Shown: positions 1-10,180, counted from the stretch's first letter. The stretch is DNA of 64,000 nucleotides from Mermis nigrescens (GCA_036768485.1 JAVLUZ010000647.1:1560194-1624193), one strand, 5' to 3'. The notes: generated from the sequence alone by a model not told the origin. Translations and numbers: made by a program.

Positions 1-163
1 GTTATGGCGAACAAAACACCATTTTTCAACGTTTCTCATCGAGAACTATCCATTGGTATCAAAACATTTGCGAAAAAACAAAAAAAGTCATAAATTGAAT
101 TCTGAGGGGAGTATTTTGGTTTCTGGGGGTTGCATACCCTTAAACTCCCCACGCCCAGGTATG
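1..163 (+). repeat. Family B miniature element, 5'-truncated by window edge
   Basis: The sequence matches the right-hand part of a roughly 225-270 bp G-rich family found at 59146-59367 and elsewhere. Shared blocks are the 'tttctcatcgagcactatcc' word, the 'tattttggtttctgggggt' word and the end CCCACGCCCAGGTATG. No coding potential is visible; the short ORF on the minus strand is a by-product of the repeat. Confidence 0.75.
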
Positions 164-260
164 CTCTGCATGAAATAGCGGGTTTCTGGGGCTATATTCG
201 ATTGTTTTGGAAAAAGTCGTGGTATCGCCCTTCTTACGGAAATCCTAGATCCGCCACTGT
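164..260 (-). repeat. Family F element fragment (GGCGGATCTAGGATTT end)
   Basis: The right end reads 'aaatcctagatccgccactg'. It matches the ends of copies at about 24560-24838, 48670-48900 and (opposite orientation) 58625-58900. It abuts the family B fragment, so this is repeat-in-repeat. Bases 261-740 are AT-rich with no feature I can support. Confidence 0.5.
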
Positions 261-746
261 TTGCAGATGAAAATTCAATAACGGAAAGCATAAATTAATG
301 AGTAACAAGTTTTAGCTTTTGAATTTTGTATGCCGAGTCTGAATAATGATTTTAGTCAGTATTTATTTCTAGTGTACGATGCGTAATACGAATGGGATAA
401 AGAGCGCAATTTCCGACCAAGAAAGGATAGCTTGCTGAAGTACAAGTTGAATCAACTTTAAATTGAAATGCGCAAACGTATTTTATGCTGATCGTGAGAC
501 TGTCATCAGTATACATATAATTTTGCTATCGTTCGTATGACTATGCTAATTTATCCATGTACGGGCTACGTGTACATACATACACAAATATATTATGTAC
601 ATATACATATCTTATCTTTTTCATATAAATTTAGTAAATTGGGGGCCCCAGTGTCATCATAAGCTTGTGGCGTGATTTAATGCCGATTTTGACTGTAATT
701 TCCAAACTGTGAAGTGTTTGTACGGGTCGGTGATTGTCTCTCACAC

Positions 747-1065
747 TATAGTCTGTTTCACATAAGTTTCGGCATAAATTTAAGAATTTTTTCGAAAGTT
801 AGCCGACGGATTACGATAATTGTATATCAAATCAATGCTACAATCGCAATCTGTCAGCTTATTGTCGGACATTGTTTTTAAAACTTGTGTGTAACAGAGT
901 GTAAATTGTGGCTTATTTGAAAATTCTACCGATCTTAAGCTTATAGTCTGTTTCGCATAACTTGTGCGCAGATTTTTTGAATTTTTATCGACAGTAAGCC
1001 GAGAGGTTACGATAATTATATATCAGGTCAATGCTATAATCGAAATCTGTTAGCTTATTATCGTG
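747..1065 (+). repeat. Two tandem copies of a TATAGTCTGTTTC-ended repeat
   Basis: Copies at 747-867 and 942-1065 both start TATAGTCTGTTTC and share 'ggcataa' or similar, 'agccga..g.ttacgataatt' and 'aatctgt.agcttatt'. A third copy lies at 1883-1985 beyond the VDAC copy. The same terminal word bounds the 4002-4555 element, so these are probably transposon ends. Confidence 0.65.
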
Positions 1066-1103
1066 TGAATAATGAATGATTAATGAAATAATCGTATGAA
1101 TAA

Positions 1104-1643
1104 TATACTGGAAAACGCAGCGGCAGAGTCAGAGCAGAATTCAAGCACGATCAACTCGCCCTATGCGGTGAAATGAAAACTGATAGCAATGGTGGTCCGA
1201 TCTTTAACGGTTCTGCAGTTATGGGACACGGGTTTTGGTATCTTGGCTGTAGTTCAGGTTTCGATCCGTCCAAATCTAAATTCAACCACAATAGCGTTGC
1301 TATTGCTGCCGAAAAATCTGATTTTGGTTTCCACTCCTTCGTGAACAATGGCAAGGAATTCGGTGCTAATATTTACCACAAAGTCAGTAAGGATATGGAA
1401 TTGGCGGCCAATTTGGGCTGGACTTCGGGCGAACCGGCCACCAAGTTCGGCGTTGCGGCCAAAATGGATTTGGACGAAAGGACTGTCTTGCGGACCAAAG
1501 TGAATAATTCGTCGCAATTAGCAATCGCCTTGACCAATACAATCAAAGCGGGTTTCAAAGTTACGGTTTCTGCGGCTGTTAATCTGCAAAATTTAAACGA
1601 TGGCAGCCACAAATTGGGACTCGGACTGGAATACAGCCCGTAA
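1104..1643 (+). pseudogene. VDAC (mitochondrial porin) C-terminal partial copy, intronless
   Basis: VDAC forms the beta-barrel channel of the mitochondrial outer membrane that passes metabolites and ions. The open frame matches the C-terminal part of the family: a segment like GKRSGRVRAEFKHDQ, then a region around GSAVMGHGFWYLG, the KVNNSS motif, and the terminal GSHKLGLGLEYSP that corresponds to the conserved GGHKxGxGLE end. The first ATG is at 1173, but homology continues upstream to an in-frame stop at 1101-1103. The ATG is therefore not a natural start, and roughly the first 100 or more residues of a normal 280-residue porin are absent. The frame has no internal stop, so the copy is either young or under selection. 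It lies between TATAGTCTGTTTC ends at 747/942 and an inverted GTGAGACAGACTATA at 1781-1795. It may be a fragment captured by a transposon, a truncated retrocopy, or less likely the last exon of a gene whose other exons lie outside the window. Confidence 0.7.
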
Positions 1644-1780
1644 TTCAAATGCTATGATTCGCCTTGATTTTTTCGTGCTGTTATTCAGTGTGTGCTTGCA
1701 TTAGCCGTTTGATCTTCCTCTTGTTTTGCTGAGCTCTTTAGAGTAAATGAGTCGACATCAAAATTCATGACCAAATTGGT

Positions 1781-1795
1781 GTGAGACAGACTATA
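1781..1795 (-). repeat. Inverted terminal-like sequence GTGAGACAGACTATA
   Basis: It is the near-perfect reverse complement of the TATAGTCTGTTTC ends at 747 and 942, one mismatch in 13 bases. With them it could bound an element of about 0.85-1.05 kb that contains the VDAC segment. No target-site duplication is evident. Confidence 0.5.
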
Positions 1796-1882
1796 ATGCC
1801 CGCGAAGAATTAATCTAATGGTGTTAATATGCCTAATAAGAAATATGTGCTTGTGTGCAATAGAATATTGCTGTTATTCACC

Positions 1883-1985
1883 TACAGTCTGTTTCATGAT
1901 AGTTTTGGCATAAATTTTTTAGAAATTTACCGACAATAAGCTGACAGATTACGATAATCATACATACTCATCAGATCGATGCAAT
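1883..1985 (+). repeat. Third copy of the TACAGTCTGTTTCAT repeat
   Basis: It shares the 'ttggcataaattt', 'accgacaataagctgacag' and 'ttacgataatcata' blocks with the copies at 747 and 942. The following 1986-3260 stretch contains another 'catagtctgtttta' at 2356 and otherwise AT-rich sequence; I recognise no gene there. Confidence 0.6.
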
Positions 1986-3262
1986 ATTCGTGCAACTGTG
2001 GCCAGTTTCAGGATCTGAACTCTGGTTCAAACGCCAATGACGGGATGTATTTACCCCACCAGGCACTAGAGCCAATGACGATCCACGACGGGCTAATGTC
2101 TTGCCTACCAATCTCACCAGGCAATCATGCACACCAATCGGTCGAGCTCGTTTTGCTCTCTTGATAGCATCAGATCGGTACTGCAGCTTAGCCTATCACG
2201 AAGCTGTAGTTGGGTCATCGATCGATATCGGTTAACCCGTACGTTTCATGTTCCAAGTGGTCATTAAACTCAGCCAATCTCATCTTCGTACGATCACTTG
2301 TTCGGGTTGCGAAAGCAACCTGAGACTGATAGCGGGCCTTCAGGCATGTCCATACATAGTCTGTTTTATTTAACTTTGCAGTTTTCTTTTGAATTTTCCT
2401 GCAAGAATCAGGCTACAAAAGTAGTTTAAAATTCTGATTCATTGATGCGGCTTCACAATGACATACGTCTCCATGACTCGACATACAATAGATATTTATA
2501 TTTACCATATAATTTTAAAACACTTTTGTAAGCACTTTAAACTTTTTTAAAAACCTCAAAATTAAATGAAACGATCGTAAGGGATTGAAATTAAAGAGGA
2601 TGAGAAAATTTTGAATTGAAAAATATTCAATTTTTAAACTGCCGATGAAACTTGACAGGATAGAAGACCGTTCAATTTCTTATGACGGCATGTTAAAATT
2701 TTTAACACCATAATTTTTTCGCACTGAATTTCTCCGATCTCAGTCAATTTTAGCGGGTCACAAGAGGTTTTTAAGTCGCAGGCCTATGCATACCCTGTTA
2801 ACCGGTGAAAAATTAGGAAAAGTTGGGGGCCGGGCCAGACTAATTGAGCAAGCATTGAAAACTCATTCCAAAACTGCAATTTTGATTACTTTGCTTGATG
2901 TAAGGAGATAAGGTAATTCAAAGTAGGTATCTCAGAAGTTCTCAAAGACCAATGATTCTAAAACAGTTTCGTGCCGGTGACCGCCTGACTTGGCGAGACT
3001 GAACAGTATATGATGTTAGTCATTGAAGAATGAACCTTGCACATTATGGGCCAATGAGCCAAAAATTTGAAAAACAAAGGCAAAAATATGAGCCAATTGA
3101 TATCTGACAATTTGACAATGACTAAAAAGAGCCAAAGGCCCTGGCCCATTATTATATTCGACTACTTAGGTCAAAAGGCATAAAAATTTCCTAAGTTAGT
3201 CCACATTTATACGTAAATATCCTGCAGCGACGAGGACGCCGCTTCTCTGAAGAAGGGGAATG

Positions 3263-3625
3263 TCAGGGATGACAGCTGACGCAATAGCTGATACTCTATT
3301 TCACAGCATATAAATAACAGATGTTCCCAAGCAAGGGAACCGGTCTCGGCACAGTTAGTAACAGCTGTGCTGGGAGTCAGCGCTGATAAAGGTTGGCTGG
3401 TTCAACACCAGCTGACACCGGATTTGCCTTCAACAAGCGTCCTGCATTACATTAGTATTACATGACATATTACATCCTGTATTAGCGCATAAGTCACTGA
3501 GCGAAGACCGCTTCATTACTGGAAATTCGTCTCTTCCTTATAAGAGAACGGAACAATTACTGTGGCAATCAGCCTCAGCTGTTGCTTAAGTTAGCAGCTG
3601 TCATGTATACGTGACATCTCCCTTC
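3263..3625 (+). repeat. Inverted-repeat miniature element (TGTCAGGGATGACAGCTG end)
   Basis: The left part (TGTCAGGGATGACAGCTG, then 'gcaatagctgatactctatt' and 'agtcagcgctgataaagg') and the right part ('gcgcataagtcactgagcg' to 'cagctgtcatgtatacgtgaca') are related as inverted halves. An opposite-orientation copy lies at 7500-7712. Together they flank the minisatellite and duplication block. Confidence 0.6.
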
Positions 3626-3825
3626 TTTAATTTGGATCGTCCTCGATCAAAGGGAGGAAGTAGTTGGGTCTCACCAGAAATGTGGAATTCCCAGACGACC
3701 TCCATGTAACAAAGGATGCCTGATGGGGCCAACCCGTAAATCCTACTAGTGTTTCCCCCGGTGGGAGAAACGTTCCTCCCATCGAAATTTACCCCGGTGG
3801 GAGAAACGTTTCTCCAGGGAGAAAC

Positions 3826-3925
3826 CTCCCATCAATGGTTTCGCCGTTTCTCCCAGGCTCCGGGTGTGGTTACCTTTGCTTATCATGATTTCGCCGTTTC
3901 TCACAGGCTCCGTGTGTGGTTATGT
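3826..3925 (+). repeat. Minisatellite, short array (about two units)
   Basis: Two units of the 'tggtttcgccgtttctc..aggctccg.gtgtgg' minisatellite that is expanded at 5505-6085. It marks the left edge of the first copy of the tandem segmental duplication. The preceding 3740-3825 contains short 'ggtgggagaaacg' direct repeats. Confidence 0.7.
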
Positions 3926-4001
3926 AAATACAGAGCCGGTCCGTGTGTACTAAAACAACACGAATACGGGTGTATTTGCCTTCGAGACTTACTTAGGTAC
4001 T

Positions 4002-4555
4002 TATAGTCTGTTTCATTTATTCGAGAGGTTTTTAGTTAATTCTTTTAAGGGCTACAGTAAGCTAAACAAGACGAATTACTGTACTTCGGCAGATCAGCTC
4101 AGTGAGGGCGAGTGGCTAGAATTCTTCCATTTTTAATGCACTAATACGCCTAAATAAATTTAATTTAGACATTTAATCAGTGCTGGGACATACTACAGTA
4201 AGTGCTCTAGACAAAAAGCTATCGGCTGGAATCGAACCCGCGTCACTTCGACTACAAGCAAGAGGTTTTACCACTGAGCTATGCGGGAGTTCGCGTCCTT
4301 TCTTAACATCTTAATCGATTGTATTTAAAGTGTCGACTCAGGATTGTTGAATGCGCGATATTTATTAGTAAGTTAATTGATCTGCTGGAAGACGAGAATA
4401 AATTATACCGCAAAAATGTTGTTGAAAAAACCGTCTTTACTATGTACATAGCTATAGTGAGATCTAGCGACCTACAGTAAATAAGAAAGAAGGGGTTACT
4501 GTTACCCCCGAAAACATTTGCTGAAAAAGCTCTCGGATAAATGAAACAGACTATA
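4002..4555. mobile_element. 554-bp TIR element inserted in duplication copy 1
   Basis: The ends are TATAGTCTGTTTCATTTAT.CGAGAG inverted (about 26 bp with one mismatch). The direct repeat GGTACT flanks it (3996-4001 and 4556-4561). The paralogous copy at 6141-6190 runs from the same left flank to the same right flank without this DNA, giving an empty site. There is no transposase. It carries a tRNA-like segment on the minus strand. Confidence 0.85.
4219..4289 (-). other. tRNA-derived segment inside the TIR element
   Basis: Read on the minus strand it has a canonical Pol III A box (TAGCTCAGTGGTA) and a perfect B box (GGTTCGATTCC) at tRNA spacing, with a T-arm that is mostly paired. The anticodon arm and acceptor stem do not pair well. 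It is therefore a tRNA relic (the middle resembles tRNA-Thr, reading TGT) or a SINE head, not a working tRNA gene. Confidence 0.55.
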
Positions 4556-5504
4556 GGTACTTAGATCTGCTCTTAGCGCTGGCCCCGATCAGCTGCGATG
4601 ACTTCGGTCTTTGGACCCTTACAGACCTTACGGCTTCGATCCCCTCGGTCCTAATCTTGCTGACCGCTTCTCGTCGGGTGATCTCAGCAGCTACGCCCTA
4701 AGCCCTAAGACTACCTACCTAAATCTCGGTATTGCCGCGGAGGTCAGTTGACCTATCTCAATGCTCAAGTTGATGATTTAACTTCTTTTCTGGATTCGAT
4801 TCGATCAGAAATGTTTTTGGTTCCTAATGTACGTAGCACAATGAAATTTGAAAACAACACCAACGAGCTCTAGACTGATCAATCATCATTAAAGATTAAA
4901 TAATATTTTTGACCAGTTTTAGGATTGAGAAAAGAATTAAGACTTTTGAACGAAATAACTAATCATACGAAATTTACCTATCCTTCCACTTAGAATCCCG
5001 AAATCCTCGACGATGGGAATAACCGACCTTACCCTCGGTATAACGAAACCCCTGGGTAGGTTTTCTAATTTATTTCTATCGATATATACATGGCTTGGTG
5101 CCGGACAACAAATAACGCAAAAACGAAAGAAAACGTACTCCACTATACAAGCGTACGTCCGCCAAAACAACTAACTAAGATGGCCACGTAGGACCATTAC
5201 AGTAAATGAAGTTAACGTCAAAATAACATAATACTGGAATACTTTTAAATCAGATCAAATGTTCTAAGCTAATGCGAGCGGTTATGCATAAAACAATTAC
5301 TATTATCATATAATTAATTCTATGTTACCGGACAAGTATCTTAATGTTTTTTAATATTGAAAATTAGGGAAATGATGGGAAGACCGAAGGCATAGCCCAC
5401 AGTGCACTATCGTAGATAGCTACTAGTATTGGCTATGTAAGTGGCTAACGCGAACTGCTAACACAAGTTCGCCAACCGTGTAACTCTCGTAGTTACAGTT
5501 ACCT

Positions 5505-6085
5505 ATGCTTATCATGGTTTCGCCGTTTCTCCCGTTTCTCCCAGGCTTCTGGTGTGGTAACCTATACTTATCAAAGTTTCGCCGTTTCTCTCGCTTCTCC
5601 CAAGCTCCAGGTGTGGCTACCTATGCTTATCATGGTTTCGCTGTTCCTTCCGTTTCTCCCACGCTCCAGGTTGGGTTACCTATGCTTGTCATGGTTTCGC
5701 CGTTTCTCCCATTTCTCCCAAGCTCCAGGTGTGGCTACCTACGCTTATCATGGTTTCGCTGTTTCTTCCGTTTCTCCAACGCTCCGGGTTTGGTTACCTA
5801 TGCTTATCATGGTTTCGCCGTTTCTCCCTTTCTCCCAAGCTCCAGGTGTGGCTACCTATGCTTATCATGGTTTCGCTGTTTCTTCCGTTTCTCCAACGCT
5901 CCGGGTTTGGTTACCTATGCTTATCATGGTTTCGCCGTTTCTCCCTTTCTCCCAAGCTCCAGGTGTGGCTACCTATGCTTATCATGGTTTCGCTGTTTCT
6001 TCCGTTTCTCCCACGCTTCGGGTTTGGTTACCTATGCTTATCATGGTTTCAGCGTTTCTCAGGCTCCGGGTGTGGTTACCTTGCT
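5505..6085 (+). repeat. 58/59-bp minisatellite with 117-bp higher-order period
   Basis: The word 'gcttatcatggtttcg' (or a variant) recurs at 5508, 5566, 5625, 5684, 5743, 5802, 5860, 5919, 5977 and 6036. From 5684 onward two unit types alternate, one with 'agctccaggtgtgg' and one with 'cgctccgggtttgg', so the true period is about 117 bp. All three forward frames stay open only because of the repeat; it is not coding. Confidence 0.92.
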
Positions 6086-7105
6086 TGTGTAAATACATGG
6101 CCGCCCTATGTCTACAACGAATCAATATAGGACGGGTGTATTTGCTTTCGAGACTTACTTAGGTACGTAGGTACTTAGATCTGCACTTAGCGCTGGCCCC
6201 GATCACTTAGCCTGGGATCGCTTCGATCCTTGGACCCTCACAGACCTTACGGCTTCGATCCCCTCGGTCCTAATATTGCTGACCGCTTCTCGTCGGGTGA
6301 TCTCAGCAGCTACGCCCTAAGACCTAAGGCTACCTACCTAGTCTCGGAATCGCCGCGGAGGTCAGTTGACCTATCTCAAGGCTCAAGTTGATTGTTTAAC
6401 TTATTTTCAAGATTCGATTCCAACAGAAATGTTTTTTGGTTCCTAATGTGTATAGCACAATAAACTTTGAAAACAACAACAACGAGCTCTATACTGATCA
6501 ATCATCCTTAAAGATTAAATAATATTTTTGATCAATTTTAGGTTTGAGAAAAGAATTAAGACTTTCGAATAAAAATAGCAATCATATGGAATTTACCTAT
6601 CCGTCCACTCTGAAAGTCGAAATCCTCGACCTTGGAAATTCCGACCTAACCCTCGGTATATCCGAAACCCCTGGGTTGGTTTTTCTAATTTATTTCAACG
6701 TAGAATACACAGCCAAGTTGCCGGACAACAAGATAACGCAAAAGAAAAACAAAACGCTCTCCACTATACAAGCGAGCAACTGCCAACGAGACTATCTACG
6801 ATGGTCTCATAGGACCATTACAGTAAAATAAACAAACGTCAAAATAGCATAATACTGGAACTCTTTTAAATCACAACGAATGTTCTAGATTAATACAAGC
6901 GGTATGCATGAAACGATTACTATTATCATTTAACTCTATGTTACCGGACAAGTATCTTATTGTTTTTTATTATTGAAAATTGGGGAAAATGTGGGAAGAC
7001 CGAAGGCATAGCCCACAGTACACTATAGTAGATAGCTACTAGTATTGGCTATGTAAGTGGCTACCGCAAACTGCTAAGGCAAGTTCGCCAAAACGTGTAA
7101 CTCTC
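6081..7105 (+). repeat. Segmental duplication copy 2
   Basis: Second copy of the unit described for 3926-5490, uninterrupted, with 'ggtacgtaggtacttag' at the point where copy 1 carries the 554-bp element. It is followed by a third minisatellite block, so the layout is array-unique-array-unique-array. Confidence 0.85.
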
Positions 7106-7114
7106 GCAGTTACA

Positions 7115-7335
7115 CTTGTCGTGGTTTCGCCGTTTCTCCGAGGCTCCGGGTGTGGTTACCTATGCTTATCATGGTTTCGCCCTTTCTCCCGTTTCTCCCT
7201 GGCTCCGGGTTTGGTTACCTACACATGCTTATCATGGTTTCGCCGTTTCTGTCGCTTCTCCCGTGCTCCGAGCGTGGTTACCTATGCTTATTATGGTTTC
7301 GCCGTTTCTCCCAGGCTCCGTGTGTGGTTGGTTAT
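7115..7335 (+). repeat. Minisatellite, third array
   Basis: About four units of the same minisatellite (gctt words at 7164, 7227 and 7286), after which the sequence diverges into AT-rich DNA. The third unique segment is missing. Confidence 0.85.
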
Positions 7336-7499
7336 CATGCTATTTCTTTCTTCCTATCTTTTTCAATAGTAGGATTTACGGGTTGGGCCTGCCTGATGTG
7401 AATCATATAACATAATATAATATAGCCTCCATTTCCAGGACTTAATAATCAAAAATTAATTCAATAATACGTGACCCACTAAACCAGGAATAGATTCGG

Positions 7500-7712
7500 G
7501 TAGTCACCAGCTCGAAGTGAGCTGTCCAGTGAGAACAAAACCAGTGCTGTTGGTCAAACCCAACAGCCTTTATCAGCGCTGACTCCCCAACTGAGCGCAT
7601 AAGCCACTGAGCGAGGGCCGGTTCTCTTGCTTGAAAACCTTTGTTCCTTATATGCTGTTAAACTGCAATAGAGTATCTGCTGTTGCGTCAGCTGTCATAC
7701 CTGACAAACTAT
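7500..7712 (-). repeat. Inverted copy of the 3263-3625 element
   Basis: Reverse complement reads TTGTCAGGTATGACAGCTG, then 'cagatactctatt', 'cagcatataa', 'agagaaccgg' and 'gagtcagcgctgataaagg', matching 3263-3480. With that copy it brackets 3.6-7.5 kb. Confidence 0.7.
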
Positions 7713-7801
7713 TAAATCCTAAAAAACATGCCAAAAATTCAATTCTGAGTTCTACTGATTTTTGAGGGGTTAACCGGACGTACATGTGTGGTTCAGATCA
7801 G

Positions 7802-8194
7802 GCATGTACGGCATGGAAATTCTGGACGGGGGTCAGGTCTGGAAATTTTTAAAAAGTGCTTTTTTTGGGCTATAAAGCGAAGGGTACACGTCAAAAACAG
7901 TTTTTTGACGTTTCAGATAATTATCCTTCTTTCTAGAACATAAAAACGTAAAAAAATTCCAAAAAATTCCGAAAAATTGAGTAAATTGGACAAAATAAAG
8001 TAAAAAAATGTGTATATATAGGGCGTGAAGCGCCGAAGATTTGAGATTTTTGAGCCATAAATGAGCTAAAAACGCCTAAAAGGGCACGCTTTTTGTAACT
8101 TTTACTAAGTTTTACGAAAGATCGACAATTCTGAGGGGTCGCAGCCATTTCGCGGGGGGTCAAATCCCCAAACCTCTTCCCTAAAGAACACGTC
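7802..8194 (+). repeat. Family A miniature element
   Basis: Starts with an ATGTACGGCATGG-like end, has 'gggtacacgtcaaaaaca' and a GGCGTGAAGCGCCG palindrome in the middle, and ends 'ggtcgcagccatttcgcggg..aagaacacgt'. Related copies: 18960-19275, 23630-24005, 33680-33960, 53430-53815, 59740-60097 and 60181-60485. Confidence 0.75.
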
Positions 8195-8511
8195 TGGTTC
8201 AGACATTTGCAACCGGAACTTTATTCCAGATTTTCTGAATAAAATCACAAGTGATTTAATTTTGCATAATGTAACTGTTAAGATAAGTACTGTGAGTTGC
8301 AGGAACGGCTAACCGCAGCTCTTTCCGCTCGAACATATTTCAGCTGCTGAATAGTAAATCGTTTACCCATCTACTCTACATTCTCACTCACTACTTGCGT
8401 AGATCAATTAACCTAACGGAAGGATATCAGATGAGTCCTGGTGTAAGTTAGCAAGTTGACAATTCTTCTTTCAAAAAGTATGTAGGCTACGTTACTTTTT
8501 TGGGGTACTAC

Positions 8512-9542
8512 CAGGGCTGGCAAAAACCCAGATTTGAAAATATTGCGTTTTGGATTTTTGGGGTTTTTGGGGTTTTTCGTGGGTTTTTGGTGGGTTTTTG
8601 GGGTTTTTGGTGGGTTTTTGGGGGTTTTTGGTGGGTTTTTCCTGGGTTTTTCCTGATACACACCAGAGTTGACTTCATACACCTGTAAACATTAATTCGG
8701 CTGACTTTGTGTCAAATAAAGGACCCAACATAAAAAATAGGACACGTTTAAAACAAAGCTTTATTCGAATGTCGCTGCGCTGACCAGTAGGTAATTAAAT
8801 TACATATCACTGTCATCACAATCATCATCGTCTATCACGGTTGAATCACAAAGCTGATTGGCGTTGGTTTTGATAAACACTAGCTTTCGGACTGTTTCAG
8901 TGCTCAATGAGCTTCTCAATTTTGAATGGACGAAACCAAAGGTAGAAAAATTTCGTTCCGATGAAGCCGTTGAAACCGCCAACGTAAATACCTATGTAAT
9001 AAGTGTAAAAGTCAGACAGCAAACTATGGAAAGTTACACTATGCATGAAGCTTACAATAATAGATGTGTGCCTAGTTATTTTGTTCATGTACACAAGGTA
9101 TAAATTGTTAATAAAAAGGTGCAATTTAACTACATACCTCTTTTCAGGATATAGAATTAGCATTTGAAGTAAAGTTTTTTAATGCAATTATTCGGTATGT
9201 ACTTTAATTGTTTAATTTATTCAGATGTATAGTATGCAAAGCTTTCTCAGCAGTTGATATACCATGGTGTCGATCCCTCTCACTCAAATCATATCACAAT
9301 GCATGCTAATGCTGTATGACTGTGTGCTGTGCGCTGTCTGCCTACGGCGCCAGAAGCCAAAAAACAACCTTCAGTCATTTACAATAACTACTAAAACATG
9401 ATTTAGAGCCTTACATAAGTACCTGCGTCTCAGAATACCAAAAACCCCAAAAACCCAAAAACCCAAGATTTTTTAGAACCCCAAAAACCCACCAAAAACC
9501 CAAAAACCCCAAAACCCCAAAAACCCACTTTTGCCAGCCCTG
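8512..9542 (-). mobile_element. hAT-superfamily DNA transposon, deleted
   Basis: The terminal inverted repeat is CAGGGCTGGCAAAA at both ends, flanked by a perfect 8-bp target duplication GGTACTAC (8504-8511 and 9543-9550); both are hallmarks of hAT elements. Subterminal blocks are arrays of TGGGTTTTTGG on the left and the complementary CCCAAAAACCC on the right, likely transposase-binding repeats. The only coding remnant is the hAT C-terminal region on the minus strand at 8800-8982. At about 1.03 kb the element cannot encode a full transposase, so it depends on a relative elsewhere. Confidence 0.9.
8800..8982 (-). pseudogene. hAT transposase C-terminal dimerisation-domain relic
   Basis: The minus-strand frame reads AVSTASSERNFSTFGFVHSK, then LSTETVRKLVFIKTN. 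This matches the hATC dimerisation signature (S-x-ER-x-FS, then K-x-R-x-x-L-x-x-E-x-V-x-x-L-x-F-x-K). It ends in an acidic DDDDCDDSDM tail and a TAA stop. The frame opens with TTG rather than ATG, and the catalytic DDE part and BED finger that should precede it are absent. It is a decayed 3' end of a transposase gene lying inside a well-defined hAT element. Confidence 0.8.
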
Positions 9543-9550
9543 GGTACTAC

Positions 9551-9967
9551 TGTGCCTGGTGCACTGCTGCACATTTACCTTTTGTGTGTGCGGTTACTTT
9601 GCTTGCAGCAAACTCGAATAGTAGCGCATGTTCGTTGATTTTATAGATTTTGCATGCGCTGGTTCCATTTATGACATTTTTAAAGAGAAGAGAAGAGTTT
9701 ATTGCGACAGAGACGGAATTAGAACAATACAAATATGATCAAATTGAAAAAAAGAAAAAATCAAAGTAAATACAATGAAATGACGTCAATGGAATGCAAT
9801 TTGAACTATAAATGACTGTGATAATACAACGTGTAATATCAATAACCCGCGCAAGGACTTTAAAGGCGGTTTGCAATCTTCAACACATAAGCGAGTGAAA
9901 TTACCTTAAATGTAATAAAAGCGAGTCGGGACTCGGGGGAATGTGACTGAGCGGGCTTACCAATGTC
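9551..9967. other. No gene recognised
   Basis: AT-rich DNA; 'tgtgcctggtgcac' at about 9550 recurs inverted at about 10435 and 12102 ('ggcacagtaa'), suggesting nested repeat boundaries around this stretch. Confidence 0.4.
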
Positions 9968-10180
9968 TTAGGCTTAGTTATGTGCATTCACATTGATGCC
10001 AGTGCATGAGATAAGTCTGAGATAAATGGAGCGAAAATTGCGGAGCTAGCGAAGCGAGCGGAGCAATTTTCGCTCCATTTATGCTTTAGGCTTAGCCCAT
10101 GTCTGGCACCAATCTGAATCCGCAAGCAAAAGCGAAGCGAGCCGGGCAATATGAATGTACATTACTAAGCCTAGGCCTAA
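9968..10180. repeat. Nested inverted repeat with a strong 20-bp hairpin
   Basis: ATAAATGGAGCGAAAATTGC at 10022 pairs perfectly with GCAATTTTCGCTCCATTTAT ending at 10081, around a loop that is itself rich in GCGAAGCGAGCG. Outside it, 'cttaggcttag' and 'ctaagcctaggcc' words form a wider imperfect palindrome. This looks like a foldback element. Confidence 0.7.

Larger units (their letters stand above)
3926..5490 (+). repeat. Segmental duplication copy 1 (interrupted by a TIR element)
   Basis: Bases 3926-4001 plus 4556-5490 are closely similar to 6081-7105. Shared landmarks are 'gggtgtatttg', 'ttcgagacttacttaggtac', 'gatctcagcagctacgccct', 'gccgcggaggtcagttgacc' and 'ggaagaccgaaggcatagcc'. The copies have diverged by scattered substitutions and small indels. 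A 95-codon ORF in copy 2 (6544-6831) is broken by a stop in copy 1, so I do not call it a gene. Confidence 0.85.

Noticed and set aside
5505..6162. Three overlapping ORFs of 133-202 codons with HGFAV-like repeats
   Set aside because: They arise from a 58/59-bp minisatellite; all three forward frames are open and the unit length is not a multiple of three, so no protein repeat is selected.
6544..6831. 95-codon ORF in duplication copy 2
   Set aside because: The corresponding frame in copy 1 is broken by a stop (near 4990) and no domain is recognisable.
8512..9542. Telomere sequence (CCCCAAAAA runs)
   Set aside because: The runs are internal, in opposite orientations and bounded by a hAT TIR and target duplication.
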